Assembly (NCBI GenBank): GCA_019916065.1
Contig: CM034237.1
Span: 47,078,367-47,142,366 of the forward strand
Origin: Vitellaria paradoxa
Lineage: Eukaryota; Streptophyta; Magnoliopsida; Ericales; Sapotaceae
Direction of reading: 5' to 3'
Length of the DNA: 64,000 nucleotides
Shown in pieces: positions 41,301 through 51,311 of this stretch (positions within the stretch are counted from its first letter, which is position 1; every line of letters starts with the position of its first letter). The translations under genes were made by a program, and so were the position numbers. The notes under the pieces were generated by a model. That model had not been told where the DNA came from. It did no database searches and saw nothing but the letters and a program-made list of their open reading frames with translations.

Positions 41301-41764
41301 AAACATACAAGACAAGACAGAAAAAAAAAATTCCAAACAAAAGCAAAATTTGCATCCTTATCGAACACTTTCCCAGCAATGAAACAACACAGAAATTACG
41401 TAATAAGGTTTCACAACTAAATCAAATCGGTGAAAGAGTAATTATTAACAAAAATGTGAAGGCCACCGCCTCAAAGCAACTGATCCGAGACACCAACATG
41501 AGACGATTCAGAAAACGCTTCGAAGCCCTAAAATTCAAGCTTACAGATGAAGTGTCAGCAAAAATTAAAATACATCCAGATCAATGATCCTCAACAGAGC
41601 ACTAACCACATGACGATCAAATCCATCGGAGGAAAAAAATAATGAAAATTATTGAGGGGAAATGAGAGACAGAAGAGTAAGCGAGCACCTTTGGCGGTCC
41701 ACGACTGATCGGACGGTTTGGATGAGAGGAGATCATCGGGAAGATCGAGCTTTCTTTCAGCCAT
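30718..41764 (-). CDS. EXA1: GYF domain protein, EXA1/PSIG1 type (plant GIGYF homologue)
   Basis: Eleven exons in transcript order: 41764-41689, 40472-40395, 40262-40189, 39540-38680, 38596-38506, 38386-38222, 38127-37327, 37234-35006, 34928-34880, 32797-32652 and 31055-30718. They total 4908 nt (1635 aa) and all phases close. The N-terminus [20 protein letters not shown] and the motif [18 protein letters not shown] match Arabidopsis EXA1/PSIG1. An Arg/Asp-rich region follows (about 95-240). YPRGKLL at about 313-319 is a canonical YX4L-hydrophobic eIF4E-binding motif. The GYF domain lies at about 570-625 ([13 protein letters not shown]...[16 protein letters not shown]) and binds proline-rich partners. 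A Gln-rich block is at about 855-960, and the conserved C-terminal patch [13 protein letters not shown]...DPALLGFKV closes the protein. The homologues repress translation, restrain NLR immunity and are needed by potexviruses. The acceptor of exon 2 is the least certain. Intron 9 holds a 1.5-kb transposon, and the leader has a (GA)n run. Confidence 0.93.
31309..31770. mobile_element. Inverted-repeat element in EXA1 intron 10
   Basis: The left end has GGTAGCAAATCTAAACCG and the right end reads CGCCCATTTGCTAGCTC, whose complement is GAGCTAGCAAATGGGCG. Internal ACCCATTATAACCTAACCC text is typical of short plant hAT-like MITEs. It is non-coding and the ends are approximate. Confidence 0.45.
32129..32179. 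repeat. (GA)n microsatellite, EXA1 intron 10
   Basis: About 25 GA units. A second (GA)16 run lies at 32311-32342, 130 bp away in the same intron. Confidence 0.95.
32311..32342. repeat. (GA)n microsatellite, second tract
   Basis: Sixteen GA units in EXA1 intron 10. Confidence 0.95.
32482..32660. repeat. Tandem duplication copying the EXA1 exon 10 donor region
   Basis: The block TATATACCCCATTTTGGTAG through TAAATTGGCATACCTT occurs at 32482-32546 and again at 32591-32656. The second copy contains the real exon 10 donor (reverse strand CTGAAG|GTATGC at 32652/32651). The first copy keeps the same donor core (TTCAAGGTATGCC) inside the intron, about 110 bp downstream. Confidence 0.8.
33023..34535. 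mobile_element. Non-autonomous Mutator-like element in EXA1 intron 9
   Basis: Long terminal inverted repeats start GGGCAAATTACTTCAACCTC (left). On the right the complement reads GGGAGAATTACTTAAACTAC, and the similarity extends for about 60-100 bp through TGAGGTTTG/TGCGGTTTG and CAACCCC. The flanking nonamers TCAAAACTA (33014-33022) and TAAAAACTA (34536-34544) match at 8 of 9 positions. A 9-bp target-site duplication is the hallmark of Mutator-like elements. The CT-rich interior holds a diverged 286-bp internal direct repeat (units starting about 33275 and 33561). It has no transposase. Confidence 0.8.
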
Positions 41765-41859
41765 CGGATGGTCGATAAGTCACGGAGTTCAGTGAGAAGA
41801 TCGAGAGCAAGTTGCGGTACTTAGAAGAGGTCGATGAAATGAAGAGAGAAAAGGGGGAT

Positions 41860-41861
<2 letters not shown>

Positions 41862-41901
<40 letters not shown>
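41862..41901. repeat. (GA)n tract in the EXA1 5' leader
   Basis: Twenty GA units (CT on the transcribed strand) lie about 100-140 bp upstream of the EXA1 start codon. The repeat continues imperfectly at 42018-42042 with GAGAGC units. CT-rich leaders of this kind are common in plant genes. Confidence 0.9.
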
Positions 41902-41906
<5 letters not shown>

Positions 41907-42064
41907 AGATAGAAAGGGGGAGACAGAGAAAGCAATACGCAGAGCTTGTTGAGATGAGGGAATGGGATTCGAAATTTTACAGATTCTTAGGGTTTCGATA
42001 GCTTCATAGGACACTTGCGGAGAGCGAGAGCGAGAGCGAGGAGAAAAGGGTGAGGGTTTGGGTG

Positions 42065-43698
42065 GTCAGAACAGCCAAATCAACTACTTTAAATAATAAA
42101 TAATCACATCTATGTGCATCCGAAAATTACATTTACCAAAAAGCCACCTATGAAAATTCTTTTTATCGAAAATGGTTACCTGTGTTAAAACTTGACTAAT
42201 TTCAGGTATGATTGGAGTAATAAAAAGTGAAATAAAATGAGATAAGTTATAAATTTTTAACTCATGTTGGTGAGATAAAAAATAAATTATTTTTAAAAAT
42301 TTTCAGTAAAAATCAGTGCGTCAAATGCACCCTTAAATTAGTTTTTGAAATTATAAAAGTTAGTATTTATAAAAATTACATTTTTTTAATTTATGCTGCA
42401 AATACAAAATCTTAATTTTATATAAATTTTATAAAATAATGTATTGTCTTTGGATTAATCACTTTAAATGACATGACTCATTAAAATATATTTTAATCGT
42501 AAGAAATATAATTGATATATTATTTTAATTGTTTTAAATAAAAAATATTTGTTTCACTTTTAATAACTGAGATAGTCCCATTTGGCATGGGTTAAAAATT
42601 ATATGATAAATATTATTTGAGTAATTGAAACATTTTAATTTTATAATAATAATAATTGAAACTTTTTCACTTCCGTAAATTTTCTTTTTTTTTTCTTTCG
42701 CTGACTCACGAGTTAACGTATAGCACTTCAAATGAGAGAGATTAGTAATCCATTTAAATTTGCATAAATTATATCAAACATAATAACAATGAGTAAAATA
42801 TTGGTGGTGTTGGGAGTTTCAGAAAAATCAAAATGTGAGTATGATACGATGAAAAATGATAAGTAACAAAATTTGATTAGAAAAATTTAAAAATTTTTAA
42901 AATTTTTTTAAATTTTTAGTTTTTTTTTTCCAAGCGAACCCATAATGATACTATTTATTACCCTTTTTAACCCTCACCGTACGCACTTTTATCGTCGGCT
43001 TGTTTTTTTTTTTTTTTTTGCTTTACTTGGTTGCTTTTAAACGAGAGCCAAACGTCAGCATTTAAAACAGACAAAATGAAATGAACAAATTCACATGTAC
43101 AAATATACACCGTACTGTTAAATTATAAAGTCCTAAGACTTGGGAGGACTAATAATTTAGCGAAGAGGCTTATGTAACTATAATTCTTTAATTTGTATAT
43201 ATTATTGTATAAAGTAAATATTAAGGGTAATGGTGCGACCTTAAAATTCACGAAACTTTATCTCAATGAATCCTTCCTTTTTTTGCTTCCTAATTTTTCT
43301 TTTTCATTTCCTATAATAACCTTAAATTTCGTATAATTATTTACAATTTTAATGATATTAAAAAGTAAAATTTTCATAATTATTATATAATTAAGTAATT
43401 TTACTCATTTATATTTTTCACTTTCTTAAATACCCTTTAATTACAGGCTACTTTTATAATTCTTTTGTTTTCTTTAAATGCTTCTTATTAAATTATTATC
43501 TATTTAAATACTCTTCGTTATTTATTATTTTCTATTTGAACCATTTTTGCTCTGTTTATAATTTTATTTTAACTAACATAAAAATTAAAAAAAAAAAAAC
43601 ACACACACACACTTAGTGTGTGCCTACTTTTGGTTACTATTAATATATAAGTAGACGACTGGAAAAAAAAAAAAAGTAAATCCGAGAGAAAAATATAA
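42065..43698. other. AT-rich upstream flank of EXA1, no gene seen
   Basis: This should hold the EXA1 promoter near its left end. The rest is AT-rich DNA with long T and A runs (for example T18 at 43002-43019). I saw no exons. Confidence 0.5.
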
Positions 43699-44373
43699 GG
43701 TGACATTTGATTTGTATTTTTATTTTTTATTTTCTTTTTATGTATTTTATATTTTGAAAATTTTAAAATACAAAAAACTGACATTTTATATTTTTTGTAT
43801 TTTGAGATTTTTCTTATTTTTGGTTAAAAAGATCAAAATGATTTTTTACTATTTTGTATTTTATGAGACTGTTTGGATGTTCAAAAAAAGCAAAAAATTT
43901 TAACTTTTGGTAGTTTTTTATGTGTTTTTTAGTTACATTTTTTTTGTGTTTGGTGGAATAAAGTGTAATTTTTATCATTTTTTTACAACTTTTAGGTGTT
44001 TGGTAAACTTTTTACTGTAGTAAAGTAAAAAAGTGATAACTTTTTGCATGTTTGGTAAATTTTTTACTGTAGCAGAGCAAAAAAGTGAGAATTTTTGTGT
44101 GTTTAGTAAAACTTTTGATTTTATTTTTTTCTGTGACAAAATAAAAAAGTGAGAAAATTGTGGCTCTACCAAATCCACCAAAAATTACAAAATGTAACTT
44201 TTAGTATTTTTTTACTAATTTTTGAGCCTCCAAAAGGGTCTATATGTGTAAACTCATTTTCTATTTTATAAGACAGATTTTGAAAACACGATTGACCAAG
44301 TACGTTTTCAATTATTTTTCTTATTTTCGAAAACACAAAATAGAAAATGAGTTAAGGTATACCAAATCCCACC
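43699..44373. mobile_element. AT-rich foldback MITE (family copy 2, expanded interior)
   Basis: The left end GGTGACATTTGATTTG pairs with the right end CAAATCCCACC. The left end matches the complement of the right end of the copy at 45175-45513 (GGTGGCATTTGATTTT), so they belong to one family. The middle (about 43867-44240) has its own tandem repeats and may be a second element nested inside. Confidence 0.5.
43996..44160. repeat. About 53-bp tandem repeat, three units
   Basis: Units start near 43996, 44047 and 44100. Each has GTTT(G/A)GTAAA, a T run, CTGT(A/G)(G/A)(T/C)A and AAAAAAGTGA in order. They lie inside the MITE at 43699-44373. Confidence 0.7.
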
Positions 44374-44649
44374 TGAGTATCTAAGATAGATTTGAAGGTT
44401 TATGGGCTGGATTTGATATACATTATTTAAGGTATTAATGTTAATAATTTTTTTGTGAGAAATCCACATGGCCCAAAAGAAAATCCAAACCTTTCATTTA
44501 AAAAAAAAAAAGACTAAACAAAAAGAAACAATATATATAAGAAACAGATTTCAAACATGGTAGTATAGAAATGAACCTTTGCTTGAATTACCTTTCATAC
44601 ACCCTTGATCCGAAAAAATAATAATAATAATAATAAAAGACGTGCCGGA

Positions 44650-44960
44650 TTAAAGTGTAATCAAGTTGGTTTAAGTTGTCCTTCAGGGGTGGTCGAGTGG
44701 GGGTTCGAGAGTGCCTGAAGATTTGGGCCGTGTGAGGTCCCAAGTTCGACTCTCCCTTCGGGGAGGGGCAGGTTACCGTTTCGGCGGACTTTTAACAGTC
44801 TCCGTCAGTCGAGCCGGTCAACCAGGACTTGCCTAGGCTGGTTTATCACCTCGTGAGCCATTGTCGGCTTAGTCCACGGCACGGGCTTAACCCAGTGCGC
44901 ACCCTTAAGTAGCGGCTGCGGGCTTCTTCCCGATCCCAGAAATTGGTTGAAGTTGCCTCT
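44650..44960 (+). mobile_element. tRNA-derived SINE
   Basis: An exact RNA polymerase III A box (TGGTCGAGTGG, 44690-44700) lies 43 bases upstream of a B box (GTTCGACTC, 44744-44752). Around them is a tRNA-like head (GGTGGTCGAGTGG...AGGTCCCAAGTTCGACTC), followed by a GC-rich body to about 44950. Its GC content stands out from the AT-rich surroundings. The spacing and the lack of a closing acceptor stem argue for a SINE and not a tRNA gene. The 3' end and target-site duplication are not resolved. Confidence 0.65.
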
Positions 44961-45174
44961 GTTTGGTTTTCGACCTCATTCATAACGATTGGATCATAGG
45001 AGTGAAATTCTCTAATTTAGAGCCTGTTTGATCCCCCCAGTGTAACTAATTGAAACTTTGATATATTTGATACAAATCTAAAATTTTTAAAAATTTTTAA
45101 GAATTTCCAATTATTTAGTAAAAAATTCAAGAAAATTTTAGCAACTCTTATGGCTTGCCAAACACAAGAAGGTA

Positions 45175-45513
45175 AGGGCTCCTTTGGTTTTTTTTTTTTT
45201 TTTTTTATTTCTTGTTTTTTGTTTTTATTTTCTATTTTGAGCTCATTTTTCATTTTGTACTTTTAAAAATAAGGAAGATAGCTCAAAATTCATTTGGTTA
45301 CTTATGTTTTTAAAATTTATTTTTGAAAACTGAAAATGAGCTTACACATGAAATAAAAAATAATAAAAATTCATTTTGAGAATTTTTAACAAAAAATAAG
45401 GGAAATTTCAAAATAAGGAAAATAAAGCATTTTTTGTTTCCTCATTTTGAAATTTTTAAAACATAAAATAAAAACAGAAAATATAAAATACAAAAGAAAA
45501 TCAAATGCCACCT
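45175..45513. mobile_element. AT-rich foldback MITE (family copy 3)
   Basis: The left end is AGGGCTCCTTTGGTTTTT and the right end is AAAATCAAATGCCACCT. The interior consists of complementary blocks (ATTTTGAGCTCATTTT, AAAATGAGCTTACAC; CATTTTGAAATTTTT, AATTTCAAAATAAGG). The whole element could fold into a long hairpin. Confidence 0.6.
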
Positions 45514-45742
45514 AAAAGTTTCATTTTTTCCTTTTTTTTTTTTGGTTTTTTGCCAACTAAACGAATCCTTAATCTTTTGGACTTATCTAAATATTTCATC
45601 AACCAATCATATTCCAGATTATGTCACATTTGTTCTTAAATTTTCTCTATTCATCCTTCACAGTGTATATAATTCCTAGTTTGTCTTAAAATTCCTAAAA
45701 TTGTTCCCCAAAAAAAAAAAAATTACAATAGGAGACATTTTT

Positions 45743-46088
45743 GGGTAAAATACAAAAAATACCCTTACAGTTTACCCTCAGTATCACTTTGGTCCCACAC
45801 GTTTCAATTGTAACAGTCAAATCCTACACTTTCGATCAAGGATCAATTCAATCATTCCGTTAGTTGACCGTTAAAAACAACCGTTAGATTAAAAATGACA
45901 CTGAGGGTAAACTATAAATAAAATTACCATTTTATCCTCAGTCTAACGGTTATTTCTAACGGTCAACTAATAGAATGACTAAATTAATACTTGACTAAAA
46001 GTGTAGGAATTTGACTGTTGCAATTAAAACGTGTGGGACTAAAGTGATACCAAGGGTAAACTGTAGGGGTAATTTTTGTACTTTACCC
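45743..46088. mobile_element. Mutator-type foldback MITE with perfect 9-bp target-site duplication
   Basis: Inverted repeats cover nearly the whole 346 bp. GGGTAAAATACAAAAAATAC and ACAGTTTACCCT(C)AGTATCA on the left answer GTAATTTTTGTACTTTACCC and TGATACCAAGGGTAAACTGT on the right. In the centre GTTAGTTGACCGTTA answers TAACGGTCAACTAAT. The nonamer GACATTTTT is repeated exactly at 45734-45742 and 46089-46097. It has no coding capacity. Confidence 0.9.
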
Positions 46089-46097
46089 GACATTTTT

Positions 46098-48254
46098 TTT
46101 AATGCGAGATTTTGTTAAAAATCCTAAAATTAAGAGCCATTTCAAATTAAATAATTAAATAACGGCCCAAACAGTTACTATGTTTATAAGTAAATCAATG
46201 ATCCGAATAATTTTACTTTTTCAATGTGTAATTCCAAAAAATTTTGCTTTAAAAGTTTGCACGGTGACAATATAATCCTAGAATTATGACATATATCAAT
46301 TTGCTTCATCAACTAAAACTTCATTTGACATAAAAAAAAAATTAGAAATAATGTATAAATAAATTTTCGAACTTATACACAATATACAAATATATTTACA
46401 TAATTCAATTTTATGGCAATTATATTCTTGAAATAATGAATAATGCATAAATTCCATCGAATTTATACTCAATGTATAAATATGCCATTGTAATTTCTAA
46501 CAATTCTATTACTAAACTAAAGTAATATTGCATAAATAAACCTTCCAAATTATAATCAATATATGAATACATCCTTAGGTACAAGGTGATGAAAATGATG
46601 ATATGGAGCCCACTTAAAAAAAAAAAAAAATCCTCCAATCCCAATTTGTTGATAATCCCCAATTCTCTGCAATCAAAACCTTTACATTAATTCAGACAAA
46701 TTCAACATAACAAAATTATCAAACATTCATTAATAATGACTACAAGAGAATTGCTGATATTTAGCATCAATGGGACAATTTTCTCTACTGTTCATGTGTC
46801 AAACTAAAAATAAAATTTTAATCCACATCAACATGTTGTGTGAGTTTTAAAATAAGATAAATTGTTATAAATTAAACAATAAGGGTGTAGTTATACATTA
46901 TATATAGGTTTGGAGAATTATTTATATATTGTCCTTTGGTTAAATGATGAATTGTTACAAATTGAATAATTATGGTGTATATGTACATTACGCATAAGTT
47001 TAGATGCTTATTTATGTGTTACTCTACAAAATTGTTGTTTTTTTGGCTACTTCCTAATGCTCAATTTGGTGGTGTTTTTATTTACTTTTTTTATTTTATG
47101 CGTATAATTTTTTTTAAATTGACAACAAAAATTTATTGAGTGAATTTGTTTTTATTTTTTGTTGCTAAAAAAATTAAAAACTTATTTAAAAATTTAGGCC
47201 CAAAATTTAAATAGAAAAATCATGCTTTCACTCTATTTTTTTATTTCTTAACTACTTTGTCAATTGTAAACAAAATATTTTATCAATTTTTGTTGCATTA
47301 AAAAGATTTATTTTATTCAAATATTTTATTAAACTAAAAGTATTTTAAAAATGATAACATATTATTATAATGATTGAAATAAAAATTTAAGATTAAAGGA
47401 ATTATTTTGTTAAATTAAAATTATTTTTTAATAATAATATTTCAATATTAAAATAATTTATATAATACCTATATATTAAAATATTTATTTTAAAAATTAA
47501 AATTTATTTATGATTAAAATAATAAATTATTATTAAAGACAATTTAGTTCAATAAAATAAATCCTTTTAATCATAAATAAAATAAAAAATAAATTTTAAT
47601 AAATAATATTTATGTATTAGAATAATTTATTTTATTAAAATTACAAATAAAATTTAACTATGGCTCAATACCTGAATTCGTTAAAAATTGGAGAGTAATT
47701 CTTAAATTAATTGGTAAATAATTATTCATAAAATATATTAAATTAATTTCAAAATCATAAAATACTTAAATTGAAGCTTGTTAACTTATTAAAATTGTGT
47801 AGGAAAAAAAAGGTAGAAAAAAAATTAAAATTGCTAATTGTAGCTATCTTCTTATACTTAGATTTTTGTTTAGTAGCATATAAGAAGTTTGGGAACGTAG
47901 AAAAGATCAACATGTATTTTTTTTTTTTTTTGGTTTTACATTTATATAATTTTTTTCGCTGAATAAATAATTATTTATTTCAAAATCATATTTTATGGTG
48001 TCGATTTTAAGTTAATACATTAGTATTCGTGCTTTCTAACAATAATTTTGTATTTGTACTCGTGCATTGGTGTCATGAACAATATTGCCACCGTTAATTT
48101 TATTCTCATTTTTCAAACTTGACTAAAAAATGAAATAAATTTGAAATTTTCAAATCATTTTATTTTTCTATCTTCTTCATTAATTCTTTGTAAAACTTAT
48201 TTTTATTATTTTCACAATTATTTATTTATTTCATTTGCATGTTCTAAACGACTA

Positions 48255-48297
<43 letters not shown>

Positions 48298-48344
48298 ACT
48301 TTTTTACTCTACTTTCCTTCATATTTCTTCAAATTTTCAAATTT
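46098..48344. other. AT-rich intergenic DNA, no gene seen
   Basis: Very AT-rich (long A/T-only stretches at 47340-47660). It ends with an (AT)n(GT)n microsatellite. No exons, RNA genes or clear terminal repeats were recognised. Confidence 0.55.
48255..48298. repeat. (AT)n(GT)n compound microsatellite
   Basis: About 8 AT units followed by about 13 GT units. Confidence 0.95.
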
Positions 48345-49030
48345 AGGGCCCGATTAAATGATGCTAAAATTTTAGGGGATAAGTTTTAGAGGGGGTATAA
48401 AATAAGATGGGGTATTATTTTTAGAAGGTTGGCCCACATTGATGTGATGTTTATGAAGGGGGATAACTTTTGACTTGATTTGGATGTTTTATAAATAAGA
48501 GTAGGTGAATGATGAAAAAATCAGTCAAATGACTCTTTTGCCCTTGTGGTGTCCCAAACTTGATTACCCATTAAATTAAATATTAAATTACAAAACCCAC
48601 TATATTTAATTATTTTTGGACAATTTGAAGTTATATTATTTATTTCATTGAAAATTTAATTTTTTATAAATTTATTTAAACAAAATTTTTTTTAAATATG
48701 TACTTTTGAATAGTTGGTTATTATTTAACTTTATTTTTAATTATGTTTATTTTAACTTGTTAACCTATCTATTATTTTTTTACTAACATTATATTTATTT
48801 TGATCAAATTAATGAGGTCTAAAAACGTCAAAACAATAGCCATTCCACCCCGGATAAATTTTGGCTAGGGTCGAGGGCGCCCAAAAGTTATCCGGGAGAT
48901 GACCGCGGGAGAGAGAAAGTGAAGACCCAGGAGGGGGTAAATTTGGTTGCCAAATCATGGCAAAAGAGTGGGCCCCACCCATTGGCGGGGTAAAAGGTTT
49001 GGAGGGAGGTTTTCCCCACATCCAAGCGGG
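48345..49030. other. Unassigned repeat-like segment with GC-rich patch
   Basis: The segment begins AGGGCCCGATTAAATG and holds a locally GC-rich stretch (about 48840-49030: GGGTCGAGGGCGCCC, GGGCCCCACCCATTGGCGGGG) within strongly AT-rich surroundings. The reverse-strand open frame at 48809-49021 shows no recognisable domain. It is possibly a transposon relic. Confidence 0.35.
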
Positions 49031-49069
49031 GACTTAGTTCCAAACATTACACCATAATCGGAGTAAAGC

Positions 49070-49265
49070 CTATTTATAGTTGGTCAGAACTCTTGTTTTC
49101 CTTAAGGAAAATCGGGAGTTCAACTCCAAAACCTAATAAATCTTGGAGGTTTTCATACAAGTGTAAATCTTGAACTTAACCGATTCGTATGGTTGGTGGA
49201 GTATTACACAGATCTCGGTTAACCCATCGGCTATATGATTCGTTGAGAATTGTAACAAATTGATA
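49070..49265 (+). mobile_element. SINE-like unit
   Basis: TAGTTGGTCAGAACTC (A-box-like, imperfect) is followed about 33 nt later by GGGAGTTCAACTCC, a good B box (GTTCAACTC). A moderately GC-rich body then runs to about 49250. It is weaker than the SINE at 44650 and its ends were not defined. Confidence 0.4.
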
Positions 49266-49499
49266 GAATTATAGATCAAAAAAATTAAAAAAAAAACACT
49301 TATTTGTAGCAAGTCAACTAGTAAAATTTTAAATTTAATTTTATTGATCACTAAATCAAATTTCTTTAGGATCGTTAAAATATTTACCTATTATTAATTA
49401 AAGTTTGCTCTGAATAACTTGCGTATTTAAAAACTATAATTGGAGTAGATGTTGTATCCTTGCCATCGTTTTCAGAACATGGTTGCTTCTTAGATTGTG

Positions 49500-51150
49500 G
49501 CTAATATTTTAAAAACTGAATTGGACCGACTAGTTGAACTGGGAACTGATTCAAGAAACAGTCCGATCAACCAATAAAAACCGTTTAAAAGTTTAACCAG
49601 CCTAAAACCCATGACACATCGGTTCAACAAGCGAACTAGTAGCAGGTTTAAAGAACCACCCAGTTCATACAAAAATACTAATATATACAAAAAAATATTA
49701 AACAACCAACCGAGTTTAAAGAACGCACAATACAGTAATGCTGCAGCGACAATAGCCATAAAGCCTTCCAGGTGAGCTGCAAGCAGATCCAAGCCTTCTA
49801 GGCGGCTTCGATGGCGAGCACCGACTCCACCAACGAGTAGCAACTTTGATGGAAGCCCACCACCATTTAGGGAGTGTTCCCTAATTCTCTTTGCGCTACT
49901 ACTTTTCCTCGCTATTTCCCCACAATCGAAGCCCACCACTACAGCCCATTGGACCTTGCCACCGTAGTGTACCTCCATCGCTCAACCCACCGTCTGTTTC
50001 ACTTTCGTTCTAGGTATCTGTGTGTGTGTGTGTGGGTGGGTGGGTGTGCGCGTGCGCACGCGTATGCGTGTGCATGTGTGTGTGTTTGTGTGTGAATTTG
50101 TCTCTTTCATTTCTCTTCCCCCATCTCTCCCTCTCTGTGAGTCTTGTCTCTTTCCCTTAGTGACTTCTTTCACTCTTCGTTTCCCTCAAATTAGCTCTGT
50201 CACCATAGCATTTTTTAAATTAGATCTCTCACTCTGTTGCTCATTGATGTATGATTTTTTCAATTTTTTTTTTTTGTACCAATGAGGGAATGAGGGTTCA
50301 ATTTTGGGGGTTTTGGCTTAATTGATGTCAAATTTGGTCTCCTTTGATTCTAATTTGTACATGTGATGCTTGCAATCGAAATAGCAGATGTGGAATGTTT
50401 TCTTTTTATTTTAGTTTACCAAGGGCACACTTCATATTTTTCCAACAATGTATATTACCTAGCATTATTTGCATTATCAAATAAATCAAGTAGAGGGTTG
50501 ATGTGACAGATTATTAGAGTGAATTTGATTGATTGCTTGTGTATTATCTTGATGGAAAAGTTTTAGGTGGAGTTTAGATGGTAAAAAATTATAACATAAG
50601 TGCAAAGATTTAATTTAAAAGTAACATGTAATAAAATTTAATTGAAAGAACGTATAAAAAAAATTAATAAAAATTGATAAGTTTTTGTTGGTTTTAATAA
50701 ACTAAACACCCCCTTAATAATAATTCAAAATTTTTATTTTCTAACGACTTAACGTTCTTACGTGAATTAAGACAAGTTAAATTTGCAGAAGGGCTCTTAT
50801 GCTCTACCTGTTACTCTTGGGATTACTATTGCTACAGGATTAGATTTTCCCCCCGGGGGGGGGTCATAGATTGGGTTTTCTTAATCTTCTTACATTATTT
50901 CGTCAAAAATTTTCTTAAATTTCGTTGTTTTCTTGTAAAAATGATTTGAATAGATTGATTAGGCCATAATTTAATTGCATATTCTATCACATCATTATTT
51001 AATTCTAACATATTTTGATATTTTATTTATAGATTTAAATATATTTATAACGCCGCGATTCAACTTCAGTTCGATTCTGGTTAAACCACTCACTCGTGAC
51101 ACAGTTTCTTTTCCGGTTTAATGAACAATTTGATTTTAAAATTTAATCTT
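49500..51150. repeat. Probable transposon relic with microsatellite core
   Basis: The left part (49503-49630: ACTGAATTGGACCGACTAGTTGAAC, GATCAACCAATAAAAACCG) and the right part (51056-51135: GATTCAACTTCAGTTCGATTCTGGTTAAACC) look like loosely inverted, GAACCGGTT-type ends. Between them are a TG/CG-rich tract (50020-50095) and a C6G9 palindrome-like run (50849-50863). The 162-codon reverse-strand frame at 49490-49978 has no recognisable domain and is probably repeat-derived. Confidence 0.35.
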
Positions 51151-51280
51151 CTCTACTCTTTAACGATACATCACTTCAATACATCGCCTACATCACTTTT
51201 GTCCAACATGTGTCCCAATAATTTAATCTTTTCTACCCTTTAACGATAAAATATTCAAAACACTACGAAATCCTCAAAAG

Positions 51281-51311
<31 letters not shown>

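Noticed and set aside
44680..44760. A tRNA-Leu-like gene
   Set aside because: A and B boxes are present, but no matching acceptor stem or convincing anticodon stem was found. A SINE head fits better.
49490..49978. 162-codon reverse-strand open frame
   Set aside because: There is no recognisable domain, the neighbouring sequence is repeat-like, and the protein composition looks like translated repeat text.
50841..50865. C6G9 palindrome as a regulatory site or terminator
   Set aside because: It looks like another homopolymer tract of the type common in this window, with no gene nearby for it to serve.
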